A stretch of DNA of 64,000 nucleotides from Agrobacterium leguminum (GCF_015704895.1 NZ_JADQWB010000005.1:1-64000); one strand, 5' to 3'; shown: positions 54,317 to 63,473, counted from the first letter of the stretch. Notes: generated by a model from the sequence alone, not told the origin. A program made the numbers and translations.

Positions 54317-54392
54317 GAGAGCGTAGCTCAGCCGGTAGAGCAACTGACTTTTAATCAGTAGGTCCAGGGTTCGAATCCCTGCGCTCTCACCA
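54317..54392 (+). tRNA. tRNA-Lys (anticodon TTT), CCA encoded
   Basis: A 76-base cloverleaf: acceptor GAGAGCG/CGCTCTC, D-arm TAGCTCAGCCGGTAGAGCA, anticodon loop CTTTTAA (TTT, Lys), T-arm CAGGGTTCGAATCCCTG, discriminator A and encoded CCA. It marks the edge of an accessory patch. Confidence 0.97.
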
Positions 54393-54682
54393 CCTTCAGA
54401 TACAATTTTCTGATATTTCGCAAAGAGTTAGCGCCGAAGGTGGCCGAACTCCGGCGGTAATGGAAAAGATTCGGCCGCAGTCTCCGAGCGCAAAATAACG
54501 ATATCCACCGCAAGCCCGGGTTTTAGAACAGCCGGCGCGATAAGGATCACCGGCTCGGCGGCAACGACACGGCATGACCGGGCAATCGTTTCAATCGCTC
54601 GAGATAGTTCCTCAGGCTGAAGTCTCGGCCCCGGAAATCATGGGGATTTAGGTCGTGAACCCATAAACGGGCGGCGAGGCGA
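54393..54682. other. Gene-free region downstream of tRNA-Lys
   Basis: The 290 bases contain no credible gene. The sequence is less GC-rich than the chromosome and I see no integrase or second copy of the tRNA 3' end, so island boundaries cannot be set. Confidence 0.4.
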
Positions 54683-55102
54683 TCATGAGCGGTCTGCCTC
54701 TAAGTACCAAATAAAGCACATGCGGTCGCGGATGTTGCCACCGGTAGCTTCGTGAGCTGCAAAAGGGGCGGGAAATGCTTTTCGCCCTTCTTCGATAAAG
54801 TCGTAACGAAGGCCGATATCAACCATTTGCTGTCGTGCGGCTCTTGCAGATCGTGCGACGCGCTCGGCCCACGTTAAGCCGTCTGGCTCGCCCACCAACG
54901 CATTTACTTCTATCCAATAACATTCGCAGGTGCCTTCCGGCATCAGGAATTGCAGTTGCCCGCCAACATTGAGAAGGCCCAATTTCTTGGCTTCATCAAT
55001 CACCAGAGGTATTGTTTCAGGTTGCCAACCCCACTCATTGCCGCTGCGGCAAGCAGCAGATCGCAGCGTGTCTGGGAGCAGCATCTCAGGGTCGTCTTTC
55101 AT
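54683..55102 (-). CDS. Hypothetical protein
   Basis: The 139-residue acidic protein (MKDDPEMLLPDTLRSAACR...) has no signal peptide or membrane segment; it ends YLEADRS. I do not recognise a family. It is flanked by tRNA-Lys and an IS5-family element and has different composition from the core genes, so it is probably accessory. Confidence 0.55.
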   Translation of the reverse strand: MKDDPEMLLPDTLRSAACRSGNEWGWQPETIPLVIDEAKKLGLLNVGGQLQFLMPEGTCECYWIEVNALVGEPDGLTWAERVARSARAARQQMVDIGLRYDFIEEGRKAFPAPFAAHEATGGNIRDRMCFIWYLEADRS

Positions 55103-55155
55103 GCGGCAAGGCTATACGTCTTCCATAATGGGTCAACCTCTGATTCAGTGTCGGC

Positions 55156-55922
55156 ATGAGCCGATACGATTTGACTGACCCCGAGTGGCGTGCGATTAAG
55201 CCGTTGTTACCCAACAAGCCGCGAGGCGTGCCGCGTGTTGATGACCGCCGCGTCCTGAACGGTATTTTCTGGGTTCTGCGATCAGGTGCTCCTTGGCGTG
55301 ATGTGCCACAGCGATATGGCCCCTACACCACCTGCTACAATCGCTTCCGACGCTGGATAAAAGCCGGAATCTGGGACGGGTTGTTGGAGGCCATCACCAG
55401 CGCATCGCATGATCGAATCACGATGATCGATGGCACTTCAATTCGCGCTCATCATTCAGCGGCAACATTGAGGGCGGATCATCCAGATCGCTGCCTTGGA
55501 AGAAGTCGAGGCGGCCTCACAACTAAAATCCATGCTTTAACCGATGGAAAAGGCTTGCCAATCAAGATTGCCGTTACACCTGGCAATGCCCATGACCTAA
55601 CGGCAGCGAGCGAACTACTCGATAATCTTCCGTCGGGGGCGATGCTTCTTGCGGACAAAGCCATGATGCCGACTGGCTACGCTCAAGGTTGAGCGCGGAA
55701 CGCTCATGGGCAAACATTCCGCCAAAATCTAACCGAAAGGAGCCAATCGTCTTCAGTCCTTGGCTCTACAAAAAGCGCAATCTCATTGAGCGGTTCTTTA
55801 ACAAGCTCAAATACTACAGAAGGGTTGCAACCCGATACGACAAGCTGGGAATGACGTTTCTCGCCATGACGAAGCTAGCTTGCATTCGCGTTGTGCTCCG
55901 TCATAACGAGTCCACGGCCTAG
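55156..55922 (+). pseudogene. IS5-family transposase (IS427-like), frameshifted
   Basis: The first part (55156-55692, 178 residues) has the DDE residues of IS5 transposases: D97 in MIDGTSIRAHH and the second D in LLADKA. The reading frame then breaks: LLADKA is followed by MMPTGYAQG and a stop. A -1 frame continues from 55670 as DADWLRSRLSAERSW and LIERFFNKLKYYRR with the catalytic E. In relatives the sequence reads ADKAYDADWLRSRL; one T appears missing in GCCATGAT compared with GCCTATGAT. Either this is a 1-base deletion or the family's frameshift arrangement; the missing base favours inactivation. No clear terminal inverted repeats were found. Confidence 0.85.
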
Positions 55923-55947
55923 TATTCCCGTAAATCCAATCAGGAAA

Positions 55948-57222
55948 TCATTTGCGCGCAGCAGTACGGCGGCAGCGCCAGTTCCAGTCTCTTGGCTCAC
56001 CCGTGTCCATATGGACCGATTCGGTGTGGCAATAGGTGCCGACACCGCCGCGTTCCGGCAGGGAACGCAGATAGGTGGCAAGCTCCCATTTGGAGACGCC
56101 CTTGATCTGGATGTCGGCGGCATCGCAGGTATAGTGCTTTGAGCCCTGCCTTATGCCCTTCGGCGGACGATAGCCCGAGGTGACGATCGCCGGGCTGTTG
56201 TAGTGGCGCTCCACATCCTTGATCATCCGCACCAGTTCCGGCTTGAAACAGCCGACTTCGACACGGTCCGTCTGCAGGAAAAGCCCGTTCGGGGCGACGC
56301 GGGTGAGACCGGAGAGCGAGGCTAGCTTCATCAGACCGGTCGGCTGGTCATCCTCTTCATCGAGATGGGCGTCGTCGAATTCGTCGGACATCATTGAGCG
56401 GCCGGAAAGGGCAATGCCCATCGTCCCGTCCGAAACGCCGGGCAATGCCGCGACCTGCGTATTGCCGGCCGTGCCGCTTTCAATCATTTTCGGCAGGCGC
56501 TTTTTGGCCGCACCGGCGAAAAATGCCGCAAGCGTCACGCCCTTACCCTCGCTTTCCTGCCCCTCGCCCGCCGCCCTGGCGTCCTTGGCTGGTTGCGCGG
56601 CAACGGCCGCGAGCTGTTCCGATGCCGACTGCGGCACGGGTACGGATGTCGGCTGACGATTTTCGCTGTGCTGTTCCGCCGGCGCCTGTGCGGCTGGCGG
56701 GACCTGAGCCGGCGCTGTCACCGGTTGCGGCTGCGCCGCCTGCACCGGCGCCGAATAGACGCTGCTGACGGCGGGAACGATTTTCTGGGAAGAAGCGCCC
56801 GCAGCAGTGGCCATGCCCGGCGCCCCTGCGGCACCGGCGGGCGCTGCTGCTGCGGATGCGGTGGAATAAATGCTTGTCGTCCCTGCGGAGATCGCCGTTG
56901 GCTGCGTCGTCAATCCGCCGATATCGGGGGCGGCGCCATAGGCCTGCGCCGGGCCGCCCGATGCCTGCGGCTGGGCTGGTGCGGCCGCTCCGGCCGCCGA
57001 CGCCACGGCCGGATCCACATAATGTCCCTGTTGCGCGCCGGCCGCAGCAGTTGAAGCGGCGGTCTGCGGCTTCTGTTGTGCGGAAATTTCCGGCTTTTTG
57101 GTCGCCGCCGCCATCTCGTCGTCGGTCACCGCCGAAACGCATCCGGAAAGCCCGAGCAGCGAAACCGCGATGACGAGACGCTGACGGACCAGACGTCCTT
57201 TCGCGCTCTCGACAGTTGTCAT
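55948..57222 (-). CDS. Peptidase M15-type lipoprotein with a Pro/Ala-rich linker
   Basis: From the ATG at 57222 (GGAGG 6 bases upstream) the protein has 424 residues. It starts with a lipoprotein signal ending LSGC (C31 region). A long Ala/Pro/Gln-rich linker (about 45-270) precedes the C-terminal M15_3 domain: VTSGYRPPKG, then GSKHYTCDAADIQIKG (His and Asp ligands) and THMDTGEPRDWNW-like HMDTG (third ligand). The likely role is D-Ala-D-Ala or LD-type peptidoglycan trimming, or a wall-binding protein. The IS5-family element ends 25 bp from its stop. Confidence 0.85.
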   Translation of the reverse strand: MTTVESAKGRLVRQRLVIAVSLLGLSGCVSAVTDDEMAAATKKPEISAQQKPQTAASTAAAGAQQGHYVDPAVASAAGAAAPAQPQASGGPAQAYGAAPDIGGLTTQPTAISAGTTSIYSTASAAAAPAGAAGAPGMATAAGASSQKIVPAVSSVYSAPVQAAQPQPVTAPAQVPPAAQAPAEQHSENRQPTSVPVPQSASEQLAAVAAQPAKDARAAGEGQESEGKGVTLAAFFAGAAKKRLPKMIESGTAGNTQVAALPGVSDGTMGIALSGRSMMSDEFDDAHLDEEDDQPTGLMKLASLSGLTRVAPNGLFLQTDRVEVGCFKPELVRMIKDVERHYNSPAIVTSGYRPPKGIRQGSKHYTCDAADIQIKGVSKWELATYLRSLPERGGVGTYCHTESVHMDTGEPRDWNWRCRRTAARK

Positions 57223-57378
57223 GGGTGGCCTCCGTATCTTGCATTTCCAACAGCAGCACGGGAACGGGCGCGTGTGCTTCCCCAAAACGGGACTGGCCGT
57301 TTCGATTCGCGGACTATGCCTCATCCCCTCGGAACAAGGCAAGAGCACCCGAAAACGCCGCTGCTCACCGGAAAATCC

Positions 57379-57819
57379 CTACCAGGAACCGGTATTCTGC
57401 ATAGATATCCACGGTTCGGCTGGTGCGAGGCTTTCGCCCTTCTGCAGAATTTCGAAGGAAATACCATCCGGCGAGCGCACGAAGGCCATGTGTCCGTCAC
57501 GCGGGGGCCGGTTGATGACGATGCCGTTCTGCTGAAGCCGGGCGCAGAAATCGTAGATATTGTCGACCTCGTAAGCCAGATGGCCGAAGTTGCGGCCGCC
57601 GGTATAATCCTCGGTATCCCAATTATAGGTGAGTTCGAGGCACGGCGCCTTGTTTTCCTTCGCCGCAGCAATGTCATCACGCGCCGCAAGAAACACCAGA
57701 GTGAATCGGCCTTTTTCGTTCTCGATTCGGCGTATTTCCTCAAGACCCAGCAGGTCGCTATAGAATTTCAGTGATTCGCCAAGGTCTTTGACGCGAACCA
57801 TTGTGTGCAGATACCGCAT
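57379..57819 (-). CDS. gloA: Lactoylglutathione lyase (glyoxalase I)
   Basis: GloA isomerises the methylglyoxal-glutathione hemithioacetal to S-lactoylglutathione. The 146 residues from [20 protein letters not shown] show the metal ligands H6, E in LELTYNWD, H in GHLAYEV and E in [15 protein letters not shown] precedes the ATG at 57819. A start at 57834 is less likely. Confidence 0.93.
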   Translation of the reverse strand: MRYLHTMVRVKDLGESLKFYSDLLGLEEIRRIENEKGRFTLVFLAARDDIAAAKENKAPCLELTYNWDTEDYTGGRNFGHLAYEVDNIYDFCARLQQNGIVINRPPRDGHMAFVRSPDGISFEILQKGESLAPAEPWISMQNTGSW

Positions 57820-58011
57820 TTTCTTCCTCTCCATTACACGGGTCCGGAGCCGTTAAACGCATGATGGCAAGCCCCGGACAAGGACGGCGACATAAAAGCA
57901 GCTGCGTAAATCAAAAACTAGGGCTTGCGTGAAACCGTTACCAAGATGTTAATCTGGCGCACAGGAATCAGTTGACCGGTGTATGGCGCGTAATCGAGGG
58001 GTTGGCAGGAT

Positions 58012-58590
58012 ATGGCTGATAGGATGTCATCGAAAACGATAGTCGATGTCGAGGACCTTTCGGGCGATGCCGTGGACCTGACCGAAATTACCGGCGTCGT
58101 GAAGTGGTTCGATGTCGCCAAGGGTTTCGGCTTTATCGTCCCCGACAACGGCACGCAGGATGTGCTGCTGCACGTCTCCTGCCTGCGCCGCGACGGTTAC
58201 CAAACAATTCTTGAAGGCACGCGCATCGTCGCCCTCATCCAGCGGCGCGACCGCGGTTTCCAGGCATTCCGCATCCTGTCCATGGACCAGTCGACCGCCG
58301 TTCACCCCTCGCAACTGCCGCCGGTGCGCACCCATGTGCAGGTAACGCCTTCGAGCGGGCTTGAGCGCGCCATCGTCAAGTGGTTCAACCGCACCAAGGG
58401 TTTCGGCTTCCTGACGCGCGGCGAAGGAACGGAAGATATTTTCGTGCATATGGAAACCCTGCGCCGTTTCGGCCTGACGGAGCTTCGCCCCGGCCAGGTG
58501 GTTCTGGTGCGTTATGGCGATGGCGACAAGGGCCTGATGGCGGCGGAAATCCACCCCGACAATCCGGTTTCCATCGGGATGTCGCATTGA
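58012..58590 (+). CDS. Protein with two cold-shock domains
   Basis: The 192 residues contain two CSDs (about 27-92 and 116-185). Each has an RNP1-like KGFGFI/KGFGFL motif and an RNP2 motif, DVLLHVS and DIFVHME. Double-CSD proteins are typical of alphaproteobacteria and are thought to be RNA chaperones or regulators, longer than the 70-residue CspA type. It overlaps the DUF192 gene by one base (TGATG), so the two are translationally coupled. Confidence 0.92.
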   Translation: MADRMSSKTIVDVEDLSGDAVDLTEITGVVKWFDVAKGFGFIVPDNGTQDVLLHVSCLRRDGYQTILEGTRIVALIQRRDRGFQAFRILSMDQSTAVHPSQLPPVRTHVQVTPSSGLERAIVKWFNRTKGFGFLTRGEGTEDIFVHMETLRRFGLTELRPGQVVLVRYGDGDKGLMAAEIHPDNPVSIGMSH

Positions 58591-59072
58591 TGTCCGCCCT
58601 GCCCCATATGGTGAAAAGCGCCGTTATGGCGCTTCTTTTTTTCACGCTGGCCGCCGCTGCCCAGGCTCAGCAACAGCAGACTTTCACCTCCGAACCGCTG
58701 CAGATTGAAACCGCCGGGGGAAAGAACCACGATTTCACCGCCGAACTGGCGCTGAACAACGCCCAGCGCGAACAGGGCCTGATGTTCCGCAAGAACATGC
58801 CGCTTGAAAACGGCATGCTGTTCGATTTCGGTGAGCCGCGTGACGTCGCCATGTGGATGCGGAATACGCTTATTCCGCTCGACATGCTTTTCATTGGCCG
58901 TGACGGCCACATTACCCATATTCACGAAAACGCGGTTCCGCATTCGGAAGCGATCATCAGCTCCCGCGGGCCAGTAAAATTTGTGCTTGAACTGAATGGC
59001 GGCACTGCGAAGCGCTATGGCATCAAGCCGGGCGATATGGTTCGCAGCGCGCAAATCGGCAACCGGAAATGA
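58590..59072 (+). CDS. DUF192 family exported protein
   Basis: The 160 residues begin with a signal peptide (SAVMALLFFTLAAAA, cleavage near AQAQQ). The DUF192 core follows: RKNMPLENGMLFDFGEPRDVAMWMRNTLI with PLDMLFI and GDMVRSAQ. Function unknown; the family is usually secreted or periplasmic. The start overlaps the CSD gene stop. Confidence 0.88.
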   Translation: MSALPHMVKSAVMALLFFTLAAAAQAQQQQTFTSEPLQIETAGGKNHDFTAELALNNAQREQGLMFRKNMPLENGMLFDFGEPRDVAMWMRNTLIPLDMLFIGRDGHITHIHENAVPHSEAIISSRGPVKFVLELNGGTAKRYGIKPGDMVRSAQIGNRK

Positions 59073-59132
59073 CGTTGCCGCGTTATTGCGTCTGAATGAG
59101 CCGGACGAGCTTTCGCCCGGCTGGCGCAATAT

Positions 59133-59381
59133 TCAGTAGACCGGCTCGATATGGCTCAGAATCCGGCAATTGGAAATGGAAGCGGCAAGGTTGATGGCGA
59201 TGTCGATCGCCTCTACCGAATCGGCCGTGCCTTCCAGATAGATCACATCATTTTCGACAGTTGCCGAAATGCGCGACTTCTCGAGACCCGATTCGAAGGC
59301 CAGAGCCGACGTGATTGCCTGGCATACGCCGGCCATGCGGTCTCCGAAGAAGCTTTCCTGAATGCCTGACAAATTGAACAT
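59133..59381 (-). CDS. BON-domain small protein
   Basis: The 82 residues from the ATG at 59381 (GGAG upstream) carry a single BON domain (ISATVENDVIYLEGTADSVEAIDIAIN) with no signal peptide. BON domains bind phospholipids or other ligands; partner unknown. It is on the minus strand, 60 bp after the convergent DUF192 gene. Confidence 0.75.
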   Translation of the reverse strand: MFNLSGIQESFFGDRMAGVCQAITSALAFESGLEKSRISATVENDVIYLEGTADSVEAIDIAINLAASISNCRILSHIEPVY

Positions 59382-59594
59382 ATGCGTTCTCCTTCTTATG
59401 GACATAACAACGCCCCGAGGGCGGTTTTGTTCATCTCCGGTTCATCTATTTGTTCATCTTCCATTCATCTTGGAAAATTGGAACCCCCTGATCGATCACA
59501 TTTTAGGTGATCGGGAACCATTTCGTGAGGCGGGCATTTCGCGCATGGGAGAATGAAAGACCTTCAAGGCAGGTAAAACAGGGAGGAGAATGAC

Positions 59595-59864
59595 ATGCTG
59601 ATTAACAGAACGGAGCCGTGTCACCACGCCTCGTGGATGAAGCCGGTGGCGATCCACCTGCCGCTGTGCGTCGCCGTGGAAATCTACAGCCCGCTGGTGG
59701 CGCTGGACATGCTGATGTATCGTTGGCCCGAGGAACACGGGCCGGAATATGAAGAGGCGCGCAGGAACTGCCTCGATGCCATCGCTGGCAGATGCGACAT
59801 CGAGAAAGCACGGGAATCGTTTCTCATCGCAAGCAGTCATGCCCATATCCTGAACGTCCACTAA
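59595..59864 (+). CDS. DUF982 family small protein
   Basis: The 89 residues match DUF982, a small alphaproteobacterial family: PVAIHLPLCVAVEIYSPLVAL, MYRWPEEHGPEYEEARRNC and AGRCDIEKARESFLIAS. Function unknown. A strong ribosome site GGAGGAG lies 8 bases before the ATG. Confidence 0.8.
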   Translation: MLINRTEPCHHASWMKPVAIHLPLCVAVEIYSPLVALDMLMYRWPEEHGPEYEEARRNCLDAIAGRCDIEKARESFLIASSHAHILNVH

Positions 59865-60023
59865 AATTCATCGACCGTCATGACGATTGGGCCCTTCTAT
59901 GCGGAGGGCTTTTTCTTTTGCGCGTGGCTTCTGCGACGCTTCCATGCACGGCGCAGCCTGCACACCGGCCGATGATGACATGTAACTGTCACGCAAACGT
60001 TATAATCGGCAGAGACGAATTCC

Positions 60024-61220
60024 ATGGAATCGATTGGCGCGCAGACCGCCAAAAGCTTGGGAGTGGAACTGGCCAGCATGGAAACTGTCTTTGCCCTTTG
60101 CGCAATTCTGCTCCTCGGCTTCAATCTTCTCGGCATCGTTCTGGCCGGCTGGCGACTGACGAGGCGGGACACGGAAAACGATCTCGTCCGGCAAAAGCCG
60201 CCTGTCTCGCTCGTGGTCCCGCTGCGTGGTGTGGAGAACTTCACGCCCCTGACGCTGTCGCGCGCCTTCGAACTCAACTGGCCCGATTATGAGTTGCTGT
60301 TCTGCGTCGCCGATGAATTCGATCCGGTGATCGAGGAAGTTCGCAAAGCGCAAGCCGCCTTCCCCTCGGTTTCCATGCAATTGCTCATTGGCGATGACCG
60401 CATCAGCGCCAATCCGAAACTGAACAATTGCGTCAAGGGCTGGCGGGCCGCCCGGCATGAATGGGTGATTCTGGCCGATTCGAACGTGTTGATGCCGAAA
60501 TCCTATATTGCGACCATGATGTCGGCCTGGCGGCAGGATAGCGGGCTCGTCTGCTCGCCGCCGCTCGGCTCAAGGCCTGCGGGGTTCTGGGCGCATGTGG
60601 AATGCGCCTTCCTCAACGGCTCGCAGGGCCGCTGGCAATATGCGGCGGAAGCCATCGGCATGGGCTTCGCGCAGGGCAAGTCGATGTTGTGGAACAAGCC
60701 GTTTCTGGAAGACAATGGCGGCATTCGCGCGCTGGCCGCTGAAATCGCCGAAGACGCCGCCTCGACGAAGCTGGTGCGAAGTGCCGGCCGCAAGGTGCAT
60801 CTGGTCTGCGCTCCCTTCGAACAGCCTCTCGGCCAGCGCCATGCCGGCGAGATCTGGTCGCGCCAGACCCGCTGGGCGCGGCTGCGACGCGTGACCTTCC
60901 CGCAATATTTCGCGCCGGAAATCCTCACCGGCGCGCTTCCCCCGCTTCTCTTCGCGCTCGCTGCCGCTGCGATGATGGATATAAACCTCGCCGCAACCGC
61001 CTTTGCCGTCCTCGCCCTCATGTACGTGCCGGAACTTGCGCTCGCGGCCCTCAACCGCTGGCCGATATCGCTCCATACGCTGCCGGCGATGATCGCCCGC
61101 GACATGATCATGCCCGTCGTCTGGGCGCGAAGCTGGATCGGCAGCGCGGTGGCATGGCGCGGCAATGTCATGACGATCGGCACGGCAGAGAGCACTCTGG
61201 CCGGTCCGTCCGCGGAATAA
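60024..61220 (+). CDS. GT21-family glycosyltransferase (glucosylceramide synthase-like)
   Basis: The 398 residues have one N-terminal membrane helix, a GT-A domain (VSLVVPLRGVENFTP start; FCVADEFDP, ILADSNVLMP and EDAASTKLV as the acidic motifs; QTRWARLRR as the (Q/R)xxRW motif) and a C-terminal membrane region. This is the GT21 pattern. GT21 enzymes from Agrobacterium tumefaciens and Mesorhizobium are described as processive lipid glycosyltransferases, so glycolipid synthesis is a good expectation. The ATG at 60078 is an alternative start. Confidence 0.85.
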   Translation: MESIGAQTAKSLGVELASMETVFALCAILLLGFNLLGIVLAGWRLTRRDTENDLVRQKPPVSLVVPLRGVENFTPLTLSRAFELNWPDYELLFCVADEFDPVIEEVRKAQAAFPSVSMQLLIGDDRISANPKLNNCVKGWRAARHEWVILADSNVLMPKSYIATMMSAWRQDSGLVCSPPLGSRPAGFWAHVECAFLNGSQGRWQYAAEAIGMGFAQGKSMLWNKPFLEDNGGIRALAAEIAEDAASTKLVRSAGRKVHLVCAPFEQPLGQRHAGEIWSRQTRWARLRRVTFPQYFAPEILTGALPPLLFALAAAAMMDINLAATAFAVLALMYVPELALAALNRWPISLHTLPAMIARDMIMPVVWARSWIGSAVAWRGNVMTIGTAESTLAGPSAE

Positions 61221-61273
61221 ATCACTGCTATTTGGAAGAAGTTACGCCGGAAAGCTGATGTTCTGCTTTAAAA

Positions 61274-61350
<77 letters not shown>

Positions 61351-61616
61351 CCGAGGCGATGGCTGGGGAATACACGGTTCACCCGCAGTCCGCAACAGGG
61401 AAATTCATCTTTGTTCAGCCACGGCCCCGATGAGCAAAACGTAACCTCGAAACGACGGCGCAGGATCGGACGGCAAGGGGATAATCGTCTTGACTCTCAC
61501 CTGAAGTCAGTCCATTTCAAATTCAACGTTCCTGACACGATTTGGTTATTCTATTCAGGTACGTGATGAATAATTCGGGGCGTTTCGCCCCACTGTCCAA
61601 CCGGAGCAGTTTCGAC

Positions 61617-61922
61617 ATGTCTGCGAAGATTTACCGCCCTGCAAAAACCGCCATGCAATCCGGCAAGGCGAAAACCAATGTCTGGGTTCTGGAATTCGAC
61701 GCCGAGGTTCCGCGCAAGATCGATCCGATCATGGGCTACACCTCCAGTTCCGACATGAAGCAGCAGCTCAAGCTGACATTCGAGACACAGGAACAGGCCG
61801 AAGCCTATGCCCAGCGCAAGGGTATCGAATACCGCGTCATCCAGCCGAAGGAAGCAACCCGCAAGGTGGTTTCCTACACCGACAATTTCCGTTTCAACCG
61901 CACCCAGCCCTGGACGCACTGA
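61617..61922 (+). CDS. NADH dehydrogenase accessory subunit, NDUFS4-like (ETC complex I)
   Basis: From the ATG at 61617 the 101 residues match the alphaproteobacterial ETC_C1_NDUFS4 family: AKIYRPAKTAMQSGKAKTNVWVLEF, GYTSSSDMKQQLKLTF and FRFNRTQPWTH. It is an accessory subunit of respiratory complex I. The nuo operon is elsewhere. tRNA-Arg follows 48 bp later. Confidence 0.93.
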   Translation: MSAKIYRPAKTAMQSGKAKTNVWVLEFDAEVPRKIDPIMGYTSSSDMKQQLKLTFETQEQAEAYAQRKGIEYRVIQPKEATRKVVSYTDNFRFNRTQPWTH

Positions 61923-61970
61923 AACGCGACGATCAAAGTTTTTGCCGGAGTATCGATTGCCCGGCATGAC

Positions 61971-62047
61971 GGCCCCTTAGCTCAACTGGATAGAGCAACT
62001 GCCTTCTAAGCAGTAGGTCGCAGGTTCGAGTCCTGCAGGGGTCGCCA
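61971..62047 (+). tRNA. tRNA-Arg (anticodon TCT), CCA encoded
   Basis: A 77-base cloverleaf: acceptor GGCCCCT/AGGGGTC, D-arm TAGCTCAACTGGATAGAGCA, anticodon loop CTTCTAA (TCT, Arg), T-arm GCAGGTTCGAGTCCTGC, then G and CCA. AT-rich accessory DNA starts at its 3' end. Confidence 0.97.
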
Positions 62048-62252
62048 TCTTTTCAAGCGCTTAGCTTGCTTTCACGATTCATGTGACACCAGCCACCACG
62101 TTTGGATGCAGTGGCGGAAAATTATTCCACGGTCGAGACATCCAGCACTCTTAGCCACCGCAATGAGTTTCCTAAGGGTCCGTTAATCGTAATGTTCTGA
62201 AAGACTTGTTTCATCGCTTAAAAAGCGCAATCCAGCCCGCAGGATCAGAGGG

Positions 62253-63170
62253 GTGGTTATGAACTTACGAAGCTGCAATGTAACGTTGAAACGTGCCAAG
62301 CGCCGCGCGCATCGCGCTTGGTTAAAACTTACTATTTTTTCTAGATCATTGATCTTATTGATAATAAAGTCTCTTTTTGCATCTTTCGTGCTCGGTGAAC
62401 TGACGCCGGTAGCCACAGCATATTATGCGATGACTTTTGGTTTCCGAGTGCCTATTGAGGGTGTTCCGTACGTATCAGCAGCGATGGCGACGTTGGCATT
62501 TTTAGGATTTCTGTTAACGGGAGCGTGCATGTTCTCGTTTGTCGTTACATTGAGGCATACCAACTTCATAGTCAAATTTACGAACTACTTAATCGCAAAG
62601 CTAGCATGGCTACCTTCCGGTCTAACGGTTCCGCTGGAAAGTGTATTAAGCAGACGGCAAACTTGGGCAGTCCTTATTCTCTCCGTGACCGTTGTGACTT
62701 TATTGGAATTGTTGATTCTCTATCATTTCAACTTAAACGTCGGATCGAATTATGTGATCCTATTTTTAATTCTTATATTCGTGAACTTGCTCGCGATGAT
62801 ATCGCTGGCAGTCATCTCAAACTTGACATCCTTTTTTCAATTTCAGATTTGGCTATCAGCCGCTGTGATAGTTGCCTCGGCGACTTGTCTATTTAACACC
62901 GGTCTCTATGGGAGCTTTCTGAGGGTAATTCGATATGGTGGCGGCATAGAATACGAAGTTATAGTCGCCAAAGGTTCCACGCCAACTATGGTGAAGGGAT
63001 ACCTTTTGATTCAAAATGATCAGATGGTCATTATGATGAGCGAAGATAAATCACGCATCATTGAGATTCCCGTTCGCTTAATCGAGTCTAGAAGCGCCAG
63101 TCTATCTCCCCTCTGGCAGTTACCTGACAGCAAAATTAGTAGCCAATCACGCTATTTGGTTTTCCCGTAA
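62253..63170 (+). CDS. Hypothetical membrane protein, AT-rich accessory gene
   Basis: The 305 residues have a basic start (NLRSCNVTLKRAKRRAHRAW), then about six hydrophobic helices between 30 and 215, and a C-terminal soluble domain of about 85 residues with beta-strand character (EYEVIVAKGSTPTMVKGYLLI). No family is recognised. Base composition and codon use are strikingly AT-rich compared with the rest of the window, and the gene lies 205 bp downstream of tRNA-Arg, so horizontal acquisition is likely. The ATGs at 62253 and 62259 are both possible starts. Confidence 0.65.
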   Translation: MVMNLRSCNVTLKRAKRRAHRAWLKLTIFSRSLILLIIKSLFASFVLGELTPVATAYYAMTFGFRVPIEGVPYVSAAMATLAFLGFLLTGACMFSFVVTLRHTNFIVKFTNYLIAKLAWLPSGLTVPLESVLSRRQTWAVLILSVTVVTLLELLILYHFNLNVGSNYVILFLILIFVNLLAMISLAVISNLTSFFQFQIWLSAAVIVASATCLFNTGLYGSFLRVIRYGGGIEYEVIVAKGSTPTMVKGYLLIQNDQMVIMMSEDKSRIIEIPVRLIESRSASLSPLWQLPDSKISSQSRYLVFP

Positions 63171-63473
63171 CCTTGGAACTCTTCTACTTGATTGAAGGAT
63201 GGTGTTTGAGGCACTACACACAAATCATTTAAGGATCGGCCCGAACTTTGGTCCTTTTGCCCCCGTGCCACGACAATGGCGTGCCACTTTGTGGTAGAGG
63301 GCATTTGGTGACTTGTCATTCGCGATGATAAGATTCGGCTCCCCGCATTCCGCCTCGATCTCATGGGCAGCAGCGATTCCCGGCGACCGACAAGCGTCCA
63401 TACAATGCCATGAAGCCGTCGTACTTATGCGGCCTTATGGGGAAACCGACGGTCGTCAACGACAACGCGGCCA
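63171..63473. other. Accessory intergenic region with a possible gene remnant
   Basis: No strong gene is seen. On the minus strand 63225-63401 is a 58-residue open frame that begins MDACRSPGIAAAHEIEAE and ends KGPKFGPILK. Its composition looks coding-like, but there is no clear ribosome site, so it may be a fragment of an older gene. Confidence 0.35.

Noticed and set aside
54393-55102. A defined genomic island with attachment sites at tRNA-Lys
   Set aside because: No integrase and no second copy of the tRNA 3' end were seen; only the IS and one orphan gene suggest accessory DNA.
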